From Ehretia macrophylla (taxonomy: Eukaryota; Streptophyta; Magnoliopsida; Boraginales; Ehretiaceae): a DNA stretch of 64,000 nucleotides. A program made the position numbers and the translations under genes. Positions 34,806 through 47,827 of this stretch are shown here, one piece after another (the stretch's first letter is position 1; each line of letters opens with the position of its first letter). The notes beneath the pieces are model-generated. The model searched no databases. It was not told the origin of the DNA and saw only the letters and a program-made list of their open reading frames with translations. The stretch is from positions 29,227,498 to 29,291,497 of the forward strand of contig CM075767.1 of the NCBI GenBank assembly GCA_037974665.1, read 5' to 3'.

Positions 34806-37382
34806 TGAGGCCCGACCTCGATTTGCGTGCGATACCTCATTTCGTGTGCCCTAATCTAGAATTGCGTACCTTGACCTAGATTTGAGAATTGTGTTCATTT
34901 TGTGTGCCTTGCATTGAATTACGTGCATTCATTTAGATTTACGTGCATTTACTTGGAAAACGAACGTTCGTCTCGTAGTTCGTGTCCTACCTCGTAGTGC
35001 ATGTCCTAGACCTAGGAAAGCGTGCCCTCACGCTAAACACGAAAGCATCTTACACGAAGCACTAGGTCATTAATTAATTCTACAAAATCCACTAACTATT
35101 ATTAAATTACTAATTCAACTCACTAAAAGACAAAATTTTACTAAACACTAAGCATTCTTCATTTTTTATTCCTTATTCTTTTTGCACTTCCAACACACAA
35201 TTAAATAATACCCCAATAGATGACAAAAATTCAGAATTTCCACATGCCTTGGCCGACCATATCATGCATTTGACAAGCATTGCATAAATTAAAAACATTC
35301 CTAGACAAACTATGACAAAAACACTTAACACAATGCATAAAAAATTGCTCAAACCTCCTCAAAACTCCACCTTGCTCGACCAAACACTCCTTGCCCATCC
35401 TAGGAATTTCAAATTACACCTTGAAGACACAAAAAGGCTGAAATTTGGCAGCCCAAGGCCAAACATGCTTCATCAAATTGCAAGGCCTTTGTTTTTTTTT
35501 CATTTCACTCATTTTCCTCTCAACTTCTCTCTCTCCCTCTCATTTTTCCCTCTCTCTCTCGGCCTTGGCTGAACTTCTTACCTTCATAGCTCATCTTCAT
35601 CATACCATAGTTAATCAAGGCAAGCCACAAGCAAAGGAACTCAACCAAGCTAGTTAGGTTGCAAGAAAACTCACATGCAAGCTTTTGACTCTTCATTTCG
35701 GCCCTAGGTAAGTTTCTTAGCTTCCATTTCTTTTCTTCTCGTTCTAACCACATGCATGTACTAAGAGCTTGGTCACTAAGCTAGGAAAAATAGAGAAAAC
35801 CAAGTTGGAATCTCGGCTAGGCAAAGATGAAGAAGAAATTTGTGCTTCAACAAGTTTTGTGCATCTTCTTGTTGATTTGCTAAGGTGAGGGCTAAAACCT
35901 TTTGAAAATCCTTCAAAAATCCACATGCATGCTCTTAAATGTATGTCTTTGCTTCTGTACTTGAGTTATATGTGCGTTCATAAGCTTCTTCAACCATGCA
36001 TGGCAAGATTTTGGCTTGAAAGTGATGATAGGTGAAATCGGATTATGTGACAGCTCTCTGACCTGTTGGTTCGAGGTGAGTTTTGTGATATCCCATTGTT
36101 TCGGCTATAACTAATGATCCCGAACTCCAAATGATGCAAGGTTTGTTTCTGATATTCGTTCACTTCTTCAGCTTTAATTTGAAATCTTATTCACTGGAAT
36201 TGGAGATTGTTTTCTTGTCTTAATGATTGTGGGAAAACAGCCTATTGCAGTTAGGGTTTCACTTGGTTATATGCTTAGAAAACTTGTTGTAACTTCTCTT
36301 GTGGTATTAAATGCTTGGGTTTGTGGCGTTGGGATGTTGTGTGGACTGTTTTGAGTACTTGAGGATGTTTGAATTAAATGATGCATGACTTGAGGTTGAT
36401 TTTGAGTTGACTTAGGGTTTAATGGCACGGGTAAGCACGAAATGGAAACCCTAACGACTAGGTAGGCTTGCTAGTGTTGATCATTTGGATTTTGTGTGGA
36501 ATTATATGCTTAGTAGGCTGCCCGTAGATGCCCTTATAGCCCTAAATGTGATTTTGATCGTTGCATGTTGACAAATAGGCCTATCTTGCATTCCGAGCCC
36601 ACGTAGATGTTGTTGCATGTTGAATAATCTTAATATTTGATTATGTGGACGTTGAAATGAGTTATATGACTTGATTTACATGTGTTACATGGCTACCCGT
36701 TTAATGTTCATATAACTCCATACGCTTTTCAAGTGAAACTACTTGTCTATCCGTGCCTCGCTTGTTTGCTTGTCAATGTGCAATCTTATGACTGTCCGGA
36801 GGCAACCTACTTTGTTGTCCTCCTAATGTGATATATTAAATGTCATAAATGTGCATTGCATACAAGGTTGAAACCTTTCATTCTGCCATGGTAGCGTTCA
36901 CGCACACCGGGCGGCATCGGGCTTGCCGGTGCACCTGTGAATACCATGGTCCCATTCTCTTTCTCGCTTGGGGGCTAGACTTCCTCGGAGAGTTGGGTCG
37001 TAGGATTTTGGGGTACATCCAGAGTGCACCCACTTGGCGTGTTAAGGGGATGATTTGAAGTCGGCCGCAACAACTGAGAGCAAAAGCTCACCGTATCCTT
37101 TTCTATATGTATAAGTACTCTCACTTGGTTCCTAGAGAACCTCGGGGAGGAAAGACTGGTATTTCTGTTCCTTTACTTTATATTATTGTTATGTACTTAA
37201 TGGTGTTATATTCATGCTTGCAAAAGGATTTTCATAAGTTGAACTGGAAAATGAGTTTCAAAACCTATTTCTCGTTCCCCCTCACTGAGTTCATAAGGAC
37301 TCACCCTCTTTTATCATCTCAGGTGAAGAAGATCAAGAACAGGTACCTGAGGACGATGTGCCTATTGATGATTCCTTGGAGT

Positions 37383-37387
37383 GATTG
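37383..37387. other. Target site duplication, left copy (GATTG)
   Basis: GATTG precedes the solo LTR and recurs at 39674-39678. The uninterrupted LTR copies contain a single GATTG at this place (reverse complement near 22866). Confidence 0.9.
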
Positions 37388-39673
37388 TGTCACGCCCCGA
37401 CCCGACCCCGCAAAAGGTCAAGCCCGGACCCGACACACGGACGGAGTCTCCTCTGTACCGCGGACGATCCGAAAACCCTAAAATCAATATAACACTTGCG
37501 AAAGCCATATAATAATCAAAACAAGCCAACTTTCTTTAAAAACATACATTTCTTATCATCCAACTTTCAAAACCAAAATGATATGCATAGTACACAGGTA
37601 TTTATGCCACTAAACCATTAGCTATTAGCTTGCATTTCTTCACTAGTCATCCGAGTATAAGTTACAACATTACATTCTTCCAACTTATACAATATAAGAC
37701 CGTAGAGGTCTCAAACTAGAAAATATATACAAGGCTACAAGCCTCAAAATTAAGCGACCTCCACGCAATATACATAACAAGCAAGGTTCGCACAAAACTG
37801 GTAACCAACCACCAGCAAAGCAGAGAAGTGCTATCACGGAAACACCTCCACCTGCTCATCCTCCTCTATTACCTCGAGAGGATCTGCTTCAACTACTCCT
37901 GTAAAAACATAGTATAGAGAGGAATGAGCAAAAACTATTGCTCAGCGAGGGCAATTGGTCTCAAGGACGGAGATGAGAGGAGTATGCAATGCAATTAGCC
38001 AAGCAATACATACAAATCATATAAAGATACAACCAAAGCCAACAATAAAGCAAGGCAAGTATTTAAAGCTGCAAACACTCATTCAAAGGATACGATACTC
38101 TTTTCACGAGCAACTTTCAAACACGAATTTGATGACGACGCGCCGGCCCAAACCACCTTATAACACCAGTTTGGAATACCCCGGAAGTATCCATCAACCT
38201 ACGACCCAAATCTCCCTGGGAGGCAACCCAAGCGAGAAAGGGAATAGCAGCGAAGCTAGAGCAACCAACACTGGCAACCCAAGGCTACCCAGAGAGGCCC
38301 ATCACTCACGCGCGAGACACTATGCAATGCAAGACTTGATACAAGACGATAAACAAGCGATAAAGCCACACGTGGGAGAATAACAAAGTAGGTTACTCTC
38401 GCACGCAATATCAGCAATTTGATAAGCAATTCAATCCAAAACAACTCAAACAAGTATTCCAAGTAATTCTAAGCATTCTATAAGCATAAAGGCAAGAAAA
38501 CACACAAAAACACAAATCGGCCCCAACTATCAAAACGCTACCATTTCCAAACGAGCTACGAGTTCTGGAAACCGACTTCGCCAACCCTCCTAGGTCACCA
38601 TAAGGCACGTCTAAAGACCCCGAAACCTTACTTTACCCTAGAACTCGCGCAAAGCCCCGATTTCCCCCTTTCTCATTTGAACTACAACTATAACAACCAA
38701 ACACCCAACCAACGCCATAATCGCACCAAAAGTGCTTCCATGGCTTCCCGAAGCAATGCCAACACGCAAAACGAGAAAATGCTAAAGCCGACCTAAACGA
38801 CCCCGACTTTCCCAATGACTTAATTCTCGTTTTTTCCACTACGCAACCCAAACAAACCACACATTTTAGCATTCTAGCGTACCTAGCACATTTCTACATC
38901 AACAGAAAGCATAACAGCGCAACTTCAACGTTTCAAGGTTTTACTATTCACAAATTACTATTCATTGATCAATTTAAATTGCAATCACAACATTTAACCG
39001 CAGAAAATGTTACAAAGCTATAAATACATGTTCTACAAATGCCAAGGAACATTCTAGAAGCATCAAATCGCTTTAAATAACGATCTACAGATAAATCTAA
39101 AAATTGACAAAGTTAACATACACAACGTATAAATGCGCAAATAACATGCTTCCCTCACCTTAGGTACTCCTAGTCGCTAGGAAAACAACGTTGGTTGCCT
39201 CGGAAATCACCCCGCACGAGCTCTCGCGAAGATTGATCGATTGGAAGTTGAAAGGTTTTTTTTTTTTCTTCAATGAAGCTCATGGCCTGCTGCTCACTGT
39301 TTTGCTGCTGTTTTTTTTTTATTATTATGCTAAGTTATAAGCTTATAAGGTGTTAAATGGTGAAAGTTGGTCAAGGGCTAAGTCAAACTACTTAAGACTT
39401 GGTCAAAGGCCCCTATTTTGAGCGTTTTAAAGCCGTTTTAGCTAAGTTAAGGTCAATTAAAGCTAGCAACATTTAAAATATAAAATTTAAGTCATTTAAA
39501 TACTAGTTTCACTATTTGCTGAGGACTGGAAATCGTTCTCTAGCTATCGCTCCTGAAATGCAATGCACGTTGCGACGGCGAGAAAATAACAATTAATTCA
39601 CAAAGAAATTAAGGAAATATAATTTTCAAAATAATAAACAAAGAATTTTCACATTCCGGGCTCGGGTATTACA
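37388..39673 (-). mobile_element. Solo LTR of a second Ty3/gypsy-like family, 2286 bp
   Basis: It starts TGTCACGCCCCGACCC and ends CTCGGGTATTACA, with perfect TG and CA termini and a 5-bp duplication. No internal region, primer site or second LTR is present, so it most likely formed by LTR-LTR recombination. Orientation is inferred from the shared LTR module. The open frames in it (for example around 37955-38383) lack protein motifs I know. Confidence 0.88.
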
Positions 39674-39678
39674 GATTG
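39674..39678. other. Target site duplication, right copy (GATTG)
   Basis: Pairs with 37383-37387. The host LTR resumes here with CCTGTTCTATGTG. Confidence 0.9.
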
Positions 39679-40309
39679 CCTGTTCTATGTGCTTTGCGTG
39701 ATTATGGCTATTTGTGAACTATGCTACTTGAAGACTATTTCTTTTATGTTGCTCAATGTTGTAATGTAAAAGACCCGCGTTGTAATTTGGGGTCTAATTT
39801 TGGTTTGTACTGATGATAACTAGACAGACACTAGACACTACTATGATCATTTTGCTATTATTACTGCTAGTATCTATAATAGGATTATGAAGTGTTAGGT
39901 AAAGGCTAAGTAAAATGAACCAACCAAACCTTAAGCAGGTACACGTTATTAAGCTAAGATCAACAGGTACTTTTGTAACGAGGATTAACAAATGAACGAG
40001 GCATAGTATCAAGCTAGGTTATTAATCAAACGAGACATCAAGACAACCAGTAGGCATTTCAATTGATGATAAAATAGTAATCTTAGATGGAAATGAATTT
40101 GAGATGATAAATTTTGAGACGTTTAGAGAATTAGGTCAAACCAAAGAGCCCAATTACAGCCGTTATGCTGCCGGTATACCGAAAAATTTTGCAGTTTAGG
40201 CCAAAACGTTAAGTGTTAAGTCTTTATGAACGGTTAAGTACGAGACGTGACTTGAATGTTTAGATCACACCCTAGTCTAACCTTTATAGGCCGGGTTGGG
40301 GCGTGATAC

Positions 40310-40384
40310 CTACTCTCGCCCAAACACGATTAACTTCGGAGTTTTGATGGGATCCGGTGCATTAGTACTGGTATGATCGCACCC
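40310..40384 (-). rRNA. 5S: 5S rRNA gene, partial (3' part lost at the gypsy boundary)
   Basis: Only the 5' 75 nt remain, with the A box and IE but no C box. It cannot be a working gene. Confidence 0.88.
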
Positions 40385-40942
40385 ATCATGTTGAGGGCAC
40401 AATTTCTTTATTTGTTAACGGTTCACAGTCCCAGCCTAGAGAGATGCCCATTCAAAAGGCCCAATGGGCTTAACGAAAACCTATCCTCTTCAAAAAACGT
40501 AGTATCCTCGCAAGACGTGATATCAAAGCATTGTAGGGCCCCCTAATGTCTCACGAGTAAGGTTGTCGTCCTTTTAACAGCTCACGACGTACGATCCGAG
40601 ATGAAAAAACAGAGCAAAAGAAGAAAAGTGGCCTAAAATTGATGAAAATATTCGATTTTGGGCTCTAAAAATGGGCACAGTGAGCAAACTAGCTGCCCCC
40701 GTCGTAAAGCTCTCAGAGAGCTTTGCAACGGTATGCTGTGCGCCGCATAACTCCTTACGGATCAAAAGTTATGGGCACCGGAGCGACGGAGACTTGGTCA
40801 CAAGCCCTACGCCCTCGGTTTGCGGGCCCAGCCTCTACGTGAAACGAAGTTGTCTTGCCTAATGTTCCGTGGGATTCGGTAATAGAAATTTGATGGATAA
40901 AGTATCTTGGCAACCCTAACCAGGGCAAAAAAAATTGAAAAG

Positions 40943-41061
40943 GGGGTGCAACACGAGGACTTCCCATGGGGTCACCCATCCTAGTACTATTCTCGCCCAA
41001 GCACGCTTAACTTCGGAGTTCTGATGGGATCCAGTGCATTAGTGCAGGTATGATCGCACCC
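40943..41061 (-). rRNA. 5S: 5S rRNA gene
   Basis: About four differences; the A box is intact, with one change near the IE. Downstream spacer is the major subtype. Confidence 0.93.
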
Positions 41062-41619
41062 TCCATGTTGAGGCCATAATTCCTTTATTTGTTAACGTTT
41101 CACTGTCCCAGCCTAGAGAGATGGCCCATTCAAAAGGCCCTATGGGCTTAAGGACAACCCATCCGCTTCAACAACGCAGCATCCTCGCAAGATGTGATAT
41201 CGACTCGTTGTAGGGCCCTCTAATGTCCCGCAAGTATGGTTGTCATCCTTTTAACAGCTCACGACGTACGATCCGGGACGAAAAAACAGAGCAAAAGAAG
41301 AAAAGTGGCCTGAAACTGATGAAAACGTTCGATTTTGGGCTCCAAAAAGGGCACAGCGAGCAAGCTCGCTGCCCCTTTCGTAGAGCTGTCGGAGAGCTTT
41401 GCAACGGTATGCTGTGCAACATGTAACTCTTTACAGATCAAAAGTTATGGGCACCGGAACGACGGAGACTTGGTAACAAGCCCTACGCCTTCGGTTTGCG
41501 GGCCCATCCTCCACGTGAAGCGAAGTTTTCTTGCCCAAAGTGCCGTGGGATTCGATAATAGAAATGTGGTGGATAAAGTATCTTGGCAACCCAAATCGGA
41601 GCAAAAAAAATTGAAAAGG

Positions 41620-41738
41620 GGGGTGCAACACGAGAACTTCCCTGGGGGTCACCCATCCTAGTACTATTCTCGCCTAAGCACACTTAACTTTGGAGTTCTG
41701 ATGGGATCCAGTGCATTAGTGCTGGTATGATCGCACTC
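41620..41738 (-). rRNA. 5S: 5S rRNA gene, diverged
   Basis: About eight differences, three in the A box and IE stretch. Minor spacer subtype. Confidence 0.89.
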
Positions 41739-42295
41739 GTCATGTTGAGGGCATAATTCCTTTATTTGTTAACGGTTCACTTTCCCAGCCTAGAGAGATG
41801 GCCAATTCAAAAGGCCCAATGGGCTTAACGATAACCCATCCGCTTCAACAACGCAGCATCCTAGTAAGACGTGATATCGACGCATTGTAGGGCCGTCTAA
41901 TATGCCACGAGTAAGGTTGTCATCCTTTAAACAGCTCACGACGTACGATCCGGGTCGGAAAAACAGAGCAAAAGAAGAAAAGTGGACTGAAACTGATGAA
42001 AACATTCGATTTTGGGCTCCAAAAATAGCACAGTGAGCAACCTCGCTGCCCCTTCGTAGAGCTGTCGGAGAGCTTTGCAACGGTATGCTGTGCGCCGCGT
42101 AATTCCTTACGGATCAAAACTTATGGGCACCGGAACGACGGAGACCTGGTCACAAGCCCTACGCCCTCGGTTTGCGGGCCCATCCTCCACGTGAAGCGAA
42201 GTTGTCTTGCCCAAAGTGCCGTGGGATTCGATAATAGAAATGTGGTGGATAAACTATCTTAGCAACCCAAACCGGAGCAAAAAAAATTGAAAACG

Positions 42296-42414
42296 GGGGT
42301 GCAACACGAGGACTTCCCAAGGGGTCACCCATCCTAGTACTACTATCGCCCAAGCACGCTTAACTTCGGAGTTCTGATGCGATCCGGTGCATTATTGCTG
42401 ATATGATCAGACCC
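42296..42414 (-). rRNA. 5S: 5S rRNA gene
   Basis: About six differences, including the TATCGCCC variant next to the IE. The spacer upstream of this gene shares GAGCAACCTCGCTG with the gene at 46354, six units on. Confidence 0.9.
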
Positions 42415-42971
42415 ATCATGTTGATGGCACAACTCCTTTATGTGTCAATGGTTCACAGTCCCAGCCTAGAGAGATGGCCAATTCAAAAGGCCCAATGGGC
42501 ATAACGATAACCCATCCGCTTCAACAACGCAGCATCCTAGCAAGACGTGATATCGACGCGTTGTAGGGCCCTCTAATGTCCCGCGAGTAAGGTTCTCGTC
42601 CTTTTAAAAGCTCACGACCTACGATCCGGGATGGAAAAACAGAGCAAAAGAAGAAAGGTGGCCTGAAACAGATGAAAACGTTCGATTTTAGGATCCAAGA
42701 AGGGCAAAGTGAACAAGCTCGCTGCCTCCATCGTAGAGCTGTCGGAGAGCTTTGCAACGGTATGCTGTGCGCTGCGTAACTCGTTACGGATCAAAAGTTA
42801 TGGGCGCTGGATCGACGGAGACATGGTCACAAGCCCTACGCCCTCGGTTTGCTAGCCCAGCCTCCACGTGAAGTGAAGTTGTCTTCCCAAGGTGCCGTGG
42901 GATTCGATAATAGAAATATGGTGGATAAAGTATCTTGGCAACCCAAACCGGAGCAAATAAAATTGAAATGG

Positions 42972-43089
42972 GGGGTGCAATACGAGGACTTCAAGGGGGT
43001 CACCCATCCTAGTACTACTATCGCCCAAGCATGCTTAACTTTGGAGTTATGATGCGATCCGGTGAATTATTGCTGGTATGATCGCACCC
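42972..43089 (-). rRNA. 5S: 5S rRNA gene with a 1-nt deletion, diverged
   Basis: 118 nt, about eight differences. It shares CTTCAAGGGGG and GATGCGATCC with the gene at 47031 (six units away). Confidence 0.88.
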
Positions 43090-43648
43090 GTCAAGCTGAT
43101 GGCACAATTCCTTTATGTGTCAACGGTTCACAGTCCCAGCCTAGAGAGATGGCCAATTCAAAAGGCCCAATGGGCTTAATGATAACCCATCCGCTTCAAC
43201 AACGCAGCATACTAGCAAGACGTGATATCGACGCATTGTAGGTCCCTCTAATGTCCCGCAATTAAGGTTGTCATCCTTTTAACTCCTCACGATGTACGAT
43301 CTGGGACGGAAAAATAGAGCAAAAAAAGAAAAGTGGCCTGAAACTAATGAAAACTTTCGATTTTGGGCTCGAAAAAGGGAACAGCGAGCAAGCTCGCTAC
43401 CCCCTTTCGTAGAGCTGTCAGAGAGGTTTGAAACGGTATGCTGTGCGCCCCGTAACTCCTTACGGATCAAAAGTTATGGGCACCGAAGCGACGGAGACCT
43501 GGTCACAAGCCATACGCCATCGGTTTGCAGGCCCAGCCTCCACGTCAAGCGAAGTTGTCTTATCAAAGGTGTCGTGGGATTTGATAATTGAAATGTGGAG
43601 GATAAAGCATCTTGGCAATCCAAACCGGAGCAAAAAAAATTGAAAAGG

Positions 43649-43767
43649 GTGGTGCAACACGAGGACTTCCCAGGGGGTCACCCATCATAGTACTACTCTC
43701 GCCCAAGCACGCTTAACTTCGGAGTTCTGATGAGATTCGGTGCATTAGTGCTGGTATGATCGCACCC
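43649..43767 (-). rRNA. 5S: 5S rRNA gene
   Basis: About four differences. The A box is intact; one change lies just before the C box. Confidence 0.93.
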
Positions 43768-44324
43768 GTCATGTTGAGGGCACAATTCCTTTATGTGTTA
43801 ACGGTTCACAGTCACATCCTAGAGAGATGGCCAATTCAAAAGGCCCAATGGGCTTAACGATAACCCATCCGCTTCAACAACGCAGCATCCTAGCAAGACG
43901 TGATATCGACGCATTGTAGGGCCCCTAATTTCCCGCGAGTAAGGTTGTTGTCCTTTTAACAGCTCACGACGTACGATCCTTGACGAAAAAATAGAGCAAA
44001 GGAAGAAAAGTGGCCAGAAACTTATGAAAACATTCGATTTTGGGCTCCAAAAAAGGGCACAGCGAGAAAGCTAGCTGCCCCTGTCGTAGAGCTCTCAGAG
44101 TGCTTTGAACCGGTATGTTGTGTGCCGCGTAACTCCTTACGGATCAAAAGTTATGGGCACCGAAGCGACGGAGACCTGGTCACAAGCCCCACGCCCTCGG
44201 TTTGCTTGCCCAGCCTCTACGTGAAGCGAAGTTGTCTTGCCCAATGTTCCGTGGGATTCGGTAATAGAAATTTGGTGGATAAAATATCTTGGTAACCCTA
44301 ACCAGGGCAAAAAAAATTGAAAAG

Positions 44325-44443
44325 GGGGTGCAACATGAGGACTTCCTAGGGGGTCACCCATCCTAGTACTACTCTCGCCCAAGCACGCTTAACTTCGGAG
44401 TTCTAATGGGATCCGGTGCATTAGTGCTGGTATGATCGCACCC
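44325..44443 (-). rRNA. 5S: 5S rRNA gene, near consensus
   Basis: About three differences, all outside the A box and C box core. Confidence 0.94.
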
Positions 44444-45000
44444 GTCATGTTGAGGGCACAATTCCTTTATGTGTTAACGGTTCATAGTACCAGCCTAGAG
44501 AGATGGCCAATTCAAAAGGCCCAATGGGCTTAACGATAACCCATCCGCTTCAACAACGCAGTATCCTAGCAAGACGTGATATCGACGCGTTGTAGGGCCC
44601 TCTAATGTCCCGCGAGTAAGGTTGTCATCCTTTTAACAGCTCACGACGTACGATCCAGGACGGAAAAACAGAGCAAAAGAAGAAAGGTGGCCTAAAACTG
44701 ATGAAAACGTTCAATTTTGGGCTCCAAAAAGGGCATAGCGAGCAAGCTCGCTGCCCCTTTCGTAGAGTTGTTGGAGAGCTTTGCAACGGTATGCTGTACG
44801 CCGCATAACTCCTTACGGATCGAAAGTTATGGGCACCGGAGCGACGGAGACTTGGTCACTAGCCCTACGCCCTCGGTTTACAGGCCCAGCCTCCACGTGA
44901 AGCGAAGTTGTCTTGCCCAATGTTCCGTGGGATTCAGTAATAGAAATTTGGTGGATAAAGTATCTTGCCAACCCCAACCAGGGCAAATAAAATAGAAAAG

Positions 45001-45119
45001 GGGGTGCAACACGAGGACTTCCTACGGGGTCACCCATTTTAGTACTACTCTCACCCAAGCACGTTTAACTTCGGAGTTCTGATGGGATCCGATGCATTAG
45101 TGCTGGTATGATCGCACCC
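45001..45119 (-). rRNA. 5S: 5S rRNA gene
   Basis: About seven differences. It shares CCCATTTTAGTAC and GATCCGATGCATT with the gene at 49059. Confidence 0.9.
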
Positions 45120-45676
45120 GTCATATTGTGGGCACAATTCCTTTATTTGTTAACGGTTCACAGTCCCAGCCTAGAGACATGGCCAATTCAAAAGGCCCAA
45201 TGGGCTTAACGATAACCCATCCACTTCAACAACGCAGCATCCTGGCAAGACGTGATATCGACGCGTTGAAGGGCCATCTAATGTCCCGTGGTAAGGTTTT
45301 CGTCCTTTTAACGGCTCACGACATACGATCTGGGACGAAAAAAAAGAGCAAAAGATGAAAAGTGGCCTGAAACTGATGAAAACGTTCGATTTTGGGCTCC
45401 AAAATTGGGCAAAGCAGGGATGCTGGAAGCCCCGGTCGTAGAGCTCTCAGAGACCTTCGCAACGGTATGCTGTGCACCACGTAACTCCTTACGGATCAAA
45501 AGTTATGGGCACCGGAACGACGGAGACTTGGTCACAAGCCCTACGTCCTCGGTTTGTTGGCCCAGCCTCTACGTGAAGCGAAGTTGTCTTGCCCAATGTT
45601 CAGTGGGATTCGGTAATAGAAATTTGGCGGATAAAGTATCGTCGCAACCTTAACCAGGGCAAAAAAAATTGAAAAG

Positions 45677-45795
45677 GGGGTGCAACACGAGGGCTTTCCG
45701 GGGGGTCACCCATCCTAGTACTACTCTCACCCAAGCACGCTTAACTTCGAAGTTCTGATGGGATCCGGGGCATTTATTCTAGTATGATCATACCT
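45677..45795 (-). rRNA. 5S: 5S rRNA gene, strongly diverged
   Basis: About twelve differences spread through the gene, including its first bases. Likely a pseudogene. Confidence 0.85.
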
Positions 45796-46353
45796 GTCAT
45801 GTTGAGGGCACAATTCCTTTATGTGTTTACGGTTCATAGTACCAGCCTAGAGAGATGGCCAATTCAAAAGGCCCAATGGGCTTAACGATAACCCATCCGC
45901 TTCAACAATGCAGCATCTTAGCAAGACGTGATATCGACGCGTTGTACGGCCCTTTAATGCCTCACGAGTAAGGTTGTCATCCTTTTAACAGCTCACGACG
46001 TACGATCCAGGACCGAAAAACAGAGCAAAAGAAGAAAATTTGCCTGAAACTGATGAAAACGTTCGATTTTGGGCTCCAAAAACAGCACAACGAGCAACCT
46101 CGCTGCACCCTTCGCAGAGCTGTCGGAGAGCTTTGCAACGGTATGCTATGCGCCGCGTAATTCCTTACGGATCAAAAGTTATGGGCACCAGAGTGACGGA
46201 GACCTGGTCACAAGCCCTACGCCCTCGGTTTGCGGGCCCAGCTTCCAAGTGAAGCAAAGTTGTCTTGCCCAAGGTGCCGTGGGATTCGATAATAGAAATG
46301 TGGTGGATAAAGTATCTTGGCAACCCAAACCGGAGCAAAAAAAATTGAAAAGG

Positions 46354-46472
46354 GGGGTGCAACACGAGGACTTCCCAGGGGGTCACCCATCATTGTACGA
46401 CTCTCGCCCAAGCACGCTTAACTTCGTAGTTCTGATGGGATCCGGTGCATTAGTGCTGGTATGATTGCACCC
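46354..46472 (-). rRNA. 5S: 5S rRNA gene
   Basis: About five differences, two at the start of the C box (CATCATTGTACG on the plus strand). Confidence 0.91.
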
Positions 46473-47030
46473 GTCATGTTGAGGGCACAATTCCTTTATT
46501 TGTTAACGGTTCATAGTCCCAGCGTAGAGAGATGGCCCATTCAAAAGGCCCAATGGTCTTAACGACAACCCATCCGCTTAAACAACGCAGCATCCTTGCA
46601 AGACGTGATATCAACGTGTTGTAGGGCCCCCTAATGTCCCGCGAGTAAGGTTGTCGTCCTTTTAATAGCTCACGACCTACTATTCGTGACGAAAAAACAG
46701 AGCAAAAGAAGAAAGATGGCCTGAAACTGATGAAAACGTTTGATTTTGGGCTCCAAAAAGGGCACAGTGAGCAAGCTCGCAGCCCCCTTCGTAGAGTTGT
46801 CGGAGAGCTTTGCAACTGTATGCTGTTCGCTGCGTAACTCTTTACGGATCAAAAGTTATGGGCACTGGAGCGATGGACACATGGTCACAAGCCCTACGCC
46901 CTCGGTTTTCGGTCCCAGCCTCCACGTGAAGCGAAGTTGTCTTGCCCAAGGTGCCCTGCAATTCGATAATTGAAATGTGGTGGATAAAGTATCTTGGCAA
47001 CCCAAACCGGAGCAAATAAAATTGAAAAGG

Positions 47031-47148
47031 GGGGTGCAACACGAGGACTTCAAGGGGGTCACCCATCCTAGTACTACTATCGCCCAAGCACGCTTAACTT
47101 CGTAGTTCTGATGCGATCCGGTGCATTATTGCTGCTAAGATCGCACCC
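47031..47148 (-). rRNA. 5S: 5S rRNA gene with a 1-nt deletion
   Basis: 118 nt, about seven differences. It is the six-unit partner of the gene at 42972. Confidence 0.89.
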
Positions 47149-47708
47149 GTCATGTTGATGGCACAATTCCTTTATGTGTCAACGGCTCACTGTCCCAAAC
47201 TTAGAGAGATGGCCAATTCAAAAGACCCAATGGGCTTAACGATAACCCATCCGCTTCAACAACGCAGCATCCTAGCAAGACGTGATATCGACGCATTGTA
47301 GGGCCCCCTAATGTCCCGCGAGTAAGGTTGTCATCCTTTTAACAGCTCATGACGTACGATCCGGGATGAAAAAATAGAGCAAAAGAAGAAAAGTGGCATG
47401 AAACTGATGAAAACGTTCAATTTTGGGCTCCAAAAAAGGGGCACAGGGAGCAAGCTGGCTGCCCCAATCGTAGAGCTCTCAGAGTGCTTTGAACTGGTAT
47501 GCTGTGTGCCGCGTAACTCCTCACGGATCAAAAGTTATGGGCACCGGAGCGACGGAGACCTGGTCACAAGCCCTACGCCCACGGTTTACTGGCCCGGCCT
47601 CTACGTGAAGCGAAGTTGTCTTGCCCATTGTTCCGTGGAATTCGGTAATAGAAATTTGGTGGATAAAGTATCTTGGCAACCCTAACCAGGGAAAAAAAAA
47701 TTGAAAAG

Positions 47709-47827
47709 CAAGTGCAACACGAGGACTTCCCAAGGGGTCACCCATCCTAGTACTACTCTCGCCCAAGCACGCTTAACATCGGAGTTCTGATGGGATCCGG
47801 TGCATTAGTGCTGGTATGATCGCACCC
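47709..47827 (-). rRNA. 5S: 5S rRNA gene with altered 3' terminus
   Basis: About five differences, three of them in the last four bases, so pairing with the 5' end would be weakened. The A box has one neighbouring change; the C box is intact. Confidence 0.9.

Larger units (their letters stand above)
33114..40308 (+). mobile_element. 3' part of a coding Ty3/gypsy chromovirus-like element (pol end plus LTR), broken
   Basis: The plus strand carries the end of RNase H, integrase and a chromodomain-like tail (33114-34800), a purine tract (34792-34805) and an LTR (34806-40308) that is interrupted by a solo LTR of another family. The upstream half of the element is absent. What remains has a few interruptions. 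Its LTR resembles those at 22234 and 28792 (about 88% near the outer end, by eye) and the fragment at 1275-4716. This is probably the coding relative of the non-autonomous element. Confidence 0.85.
34806..40308 (+). repeat. LTR of the plus-strand gypsy element, split by a solo LTR
   Basis: Without the insertion and its 5-bp duplication the LTR is about 3.2 kb. It begins TGAGGCCCGACC and ends GGGTTGGGGCGTGATA at the 5S boundary. It is the reverse-complement relative of 22234-25884. Confidence 0.85.

Noticed and set aside
37955-38383. 142-codon open frame inside the solo LTR
   Set aside because: It lies entirely within LTR sequence related to 1-1274, where it is not kept, and has no recognisable domain.
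22214-40320. Simple insertion of one gypsy element into the 5S array with a target duplication
   Set aside because: The left flank is a spacer on the plus-strand array and the right flank is the middle of a minus-strand gene. The flanking 5-mers do not match.
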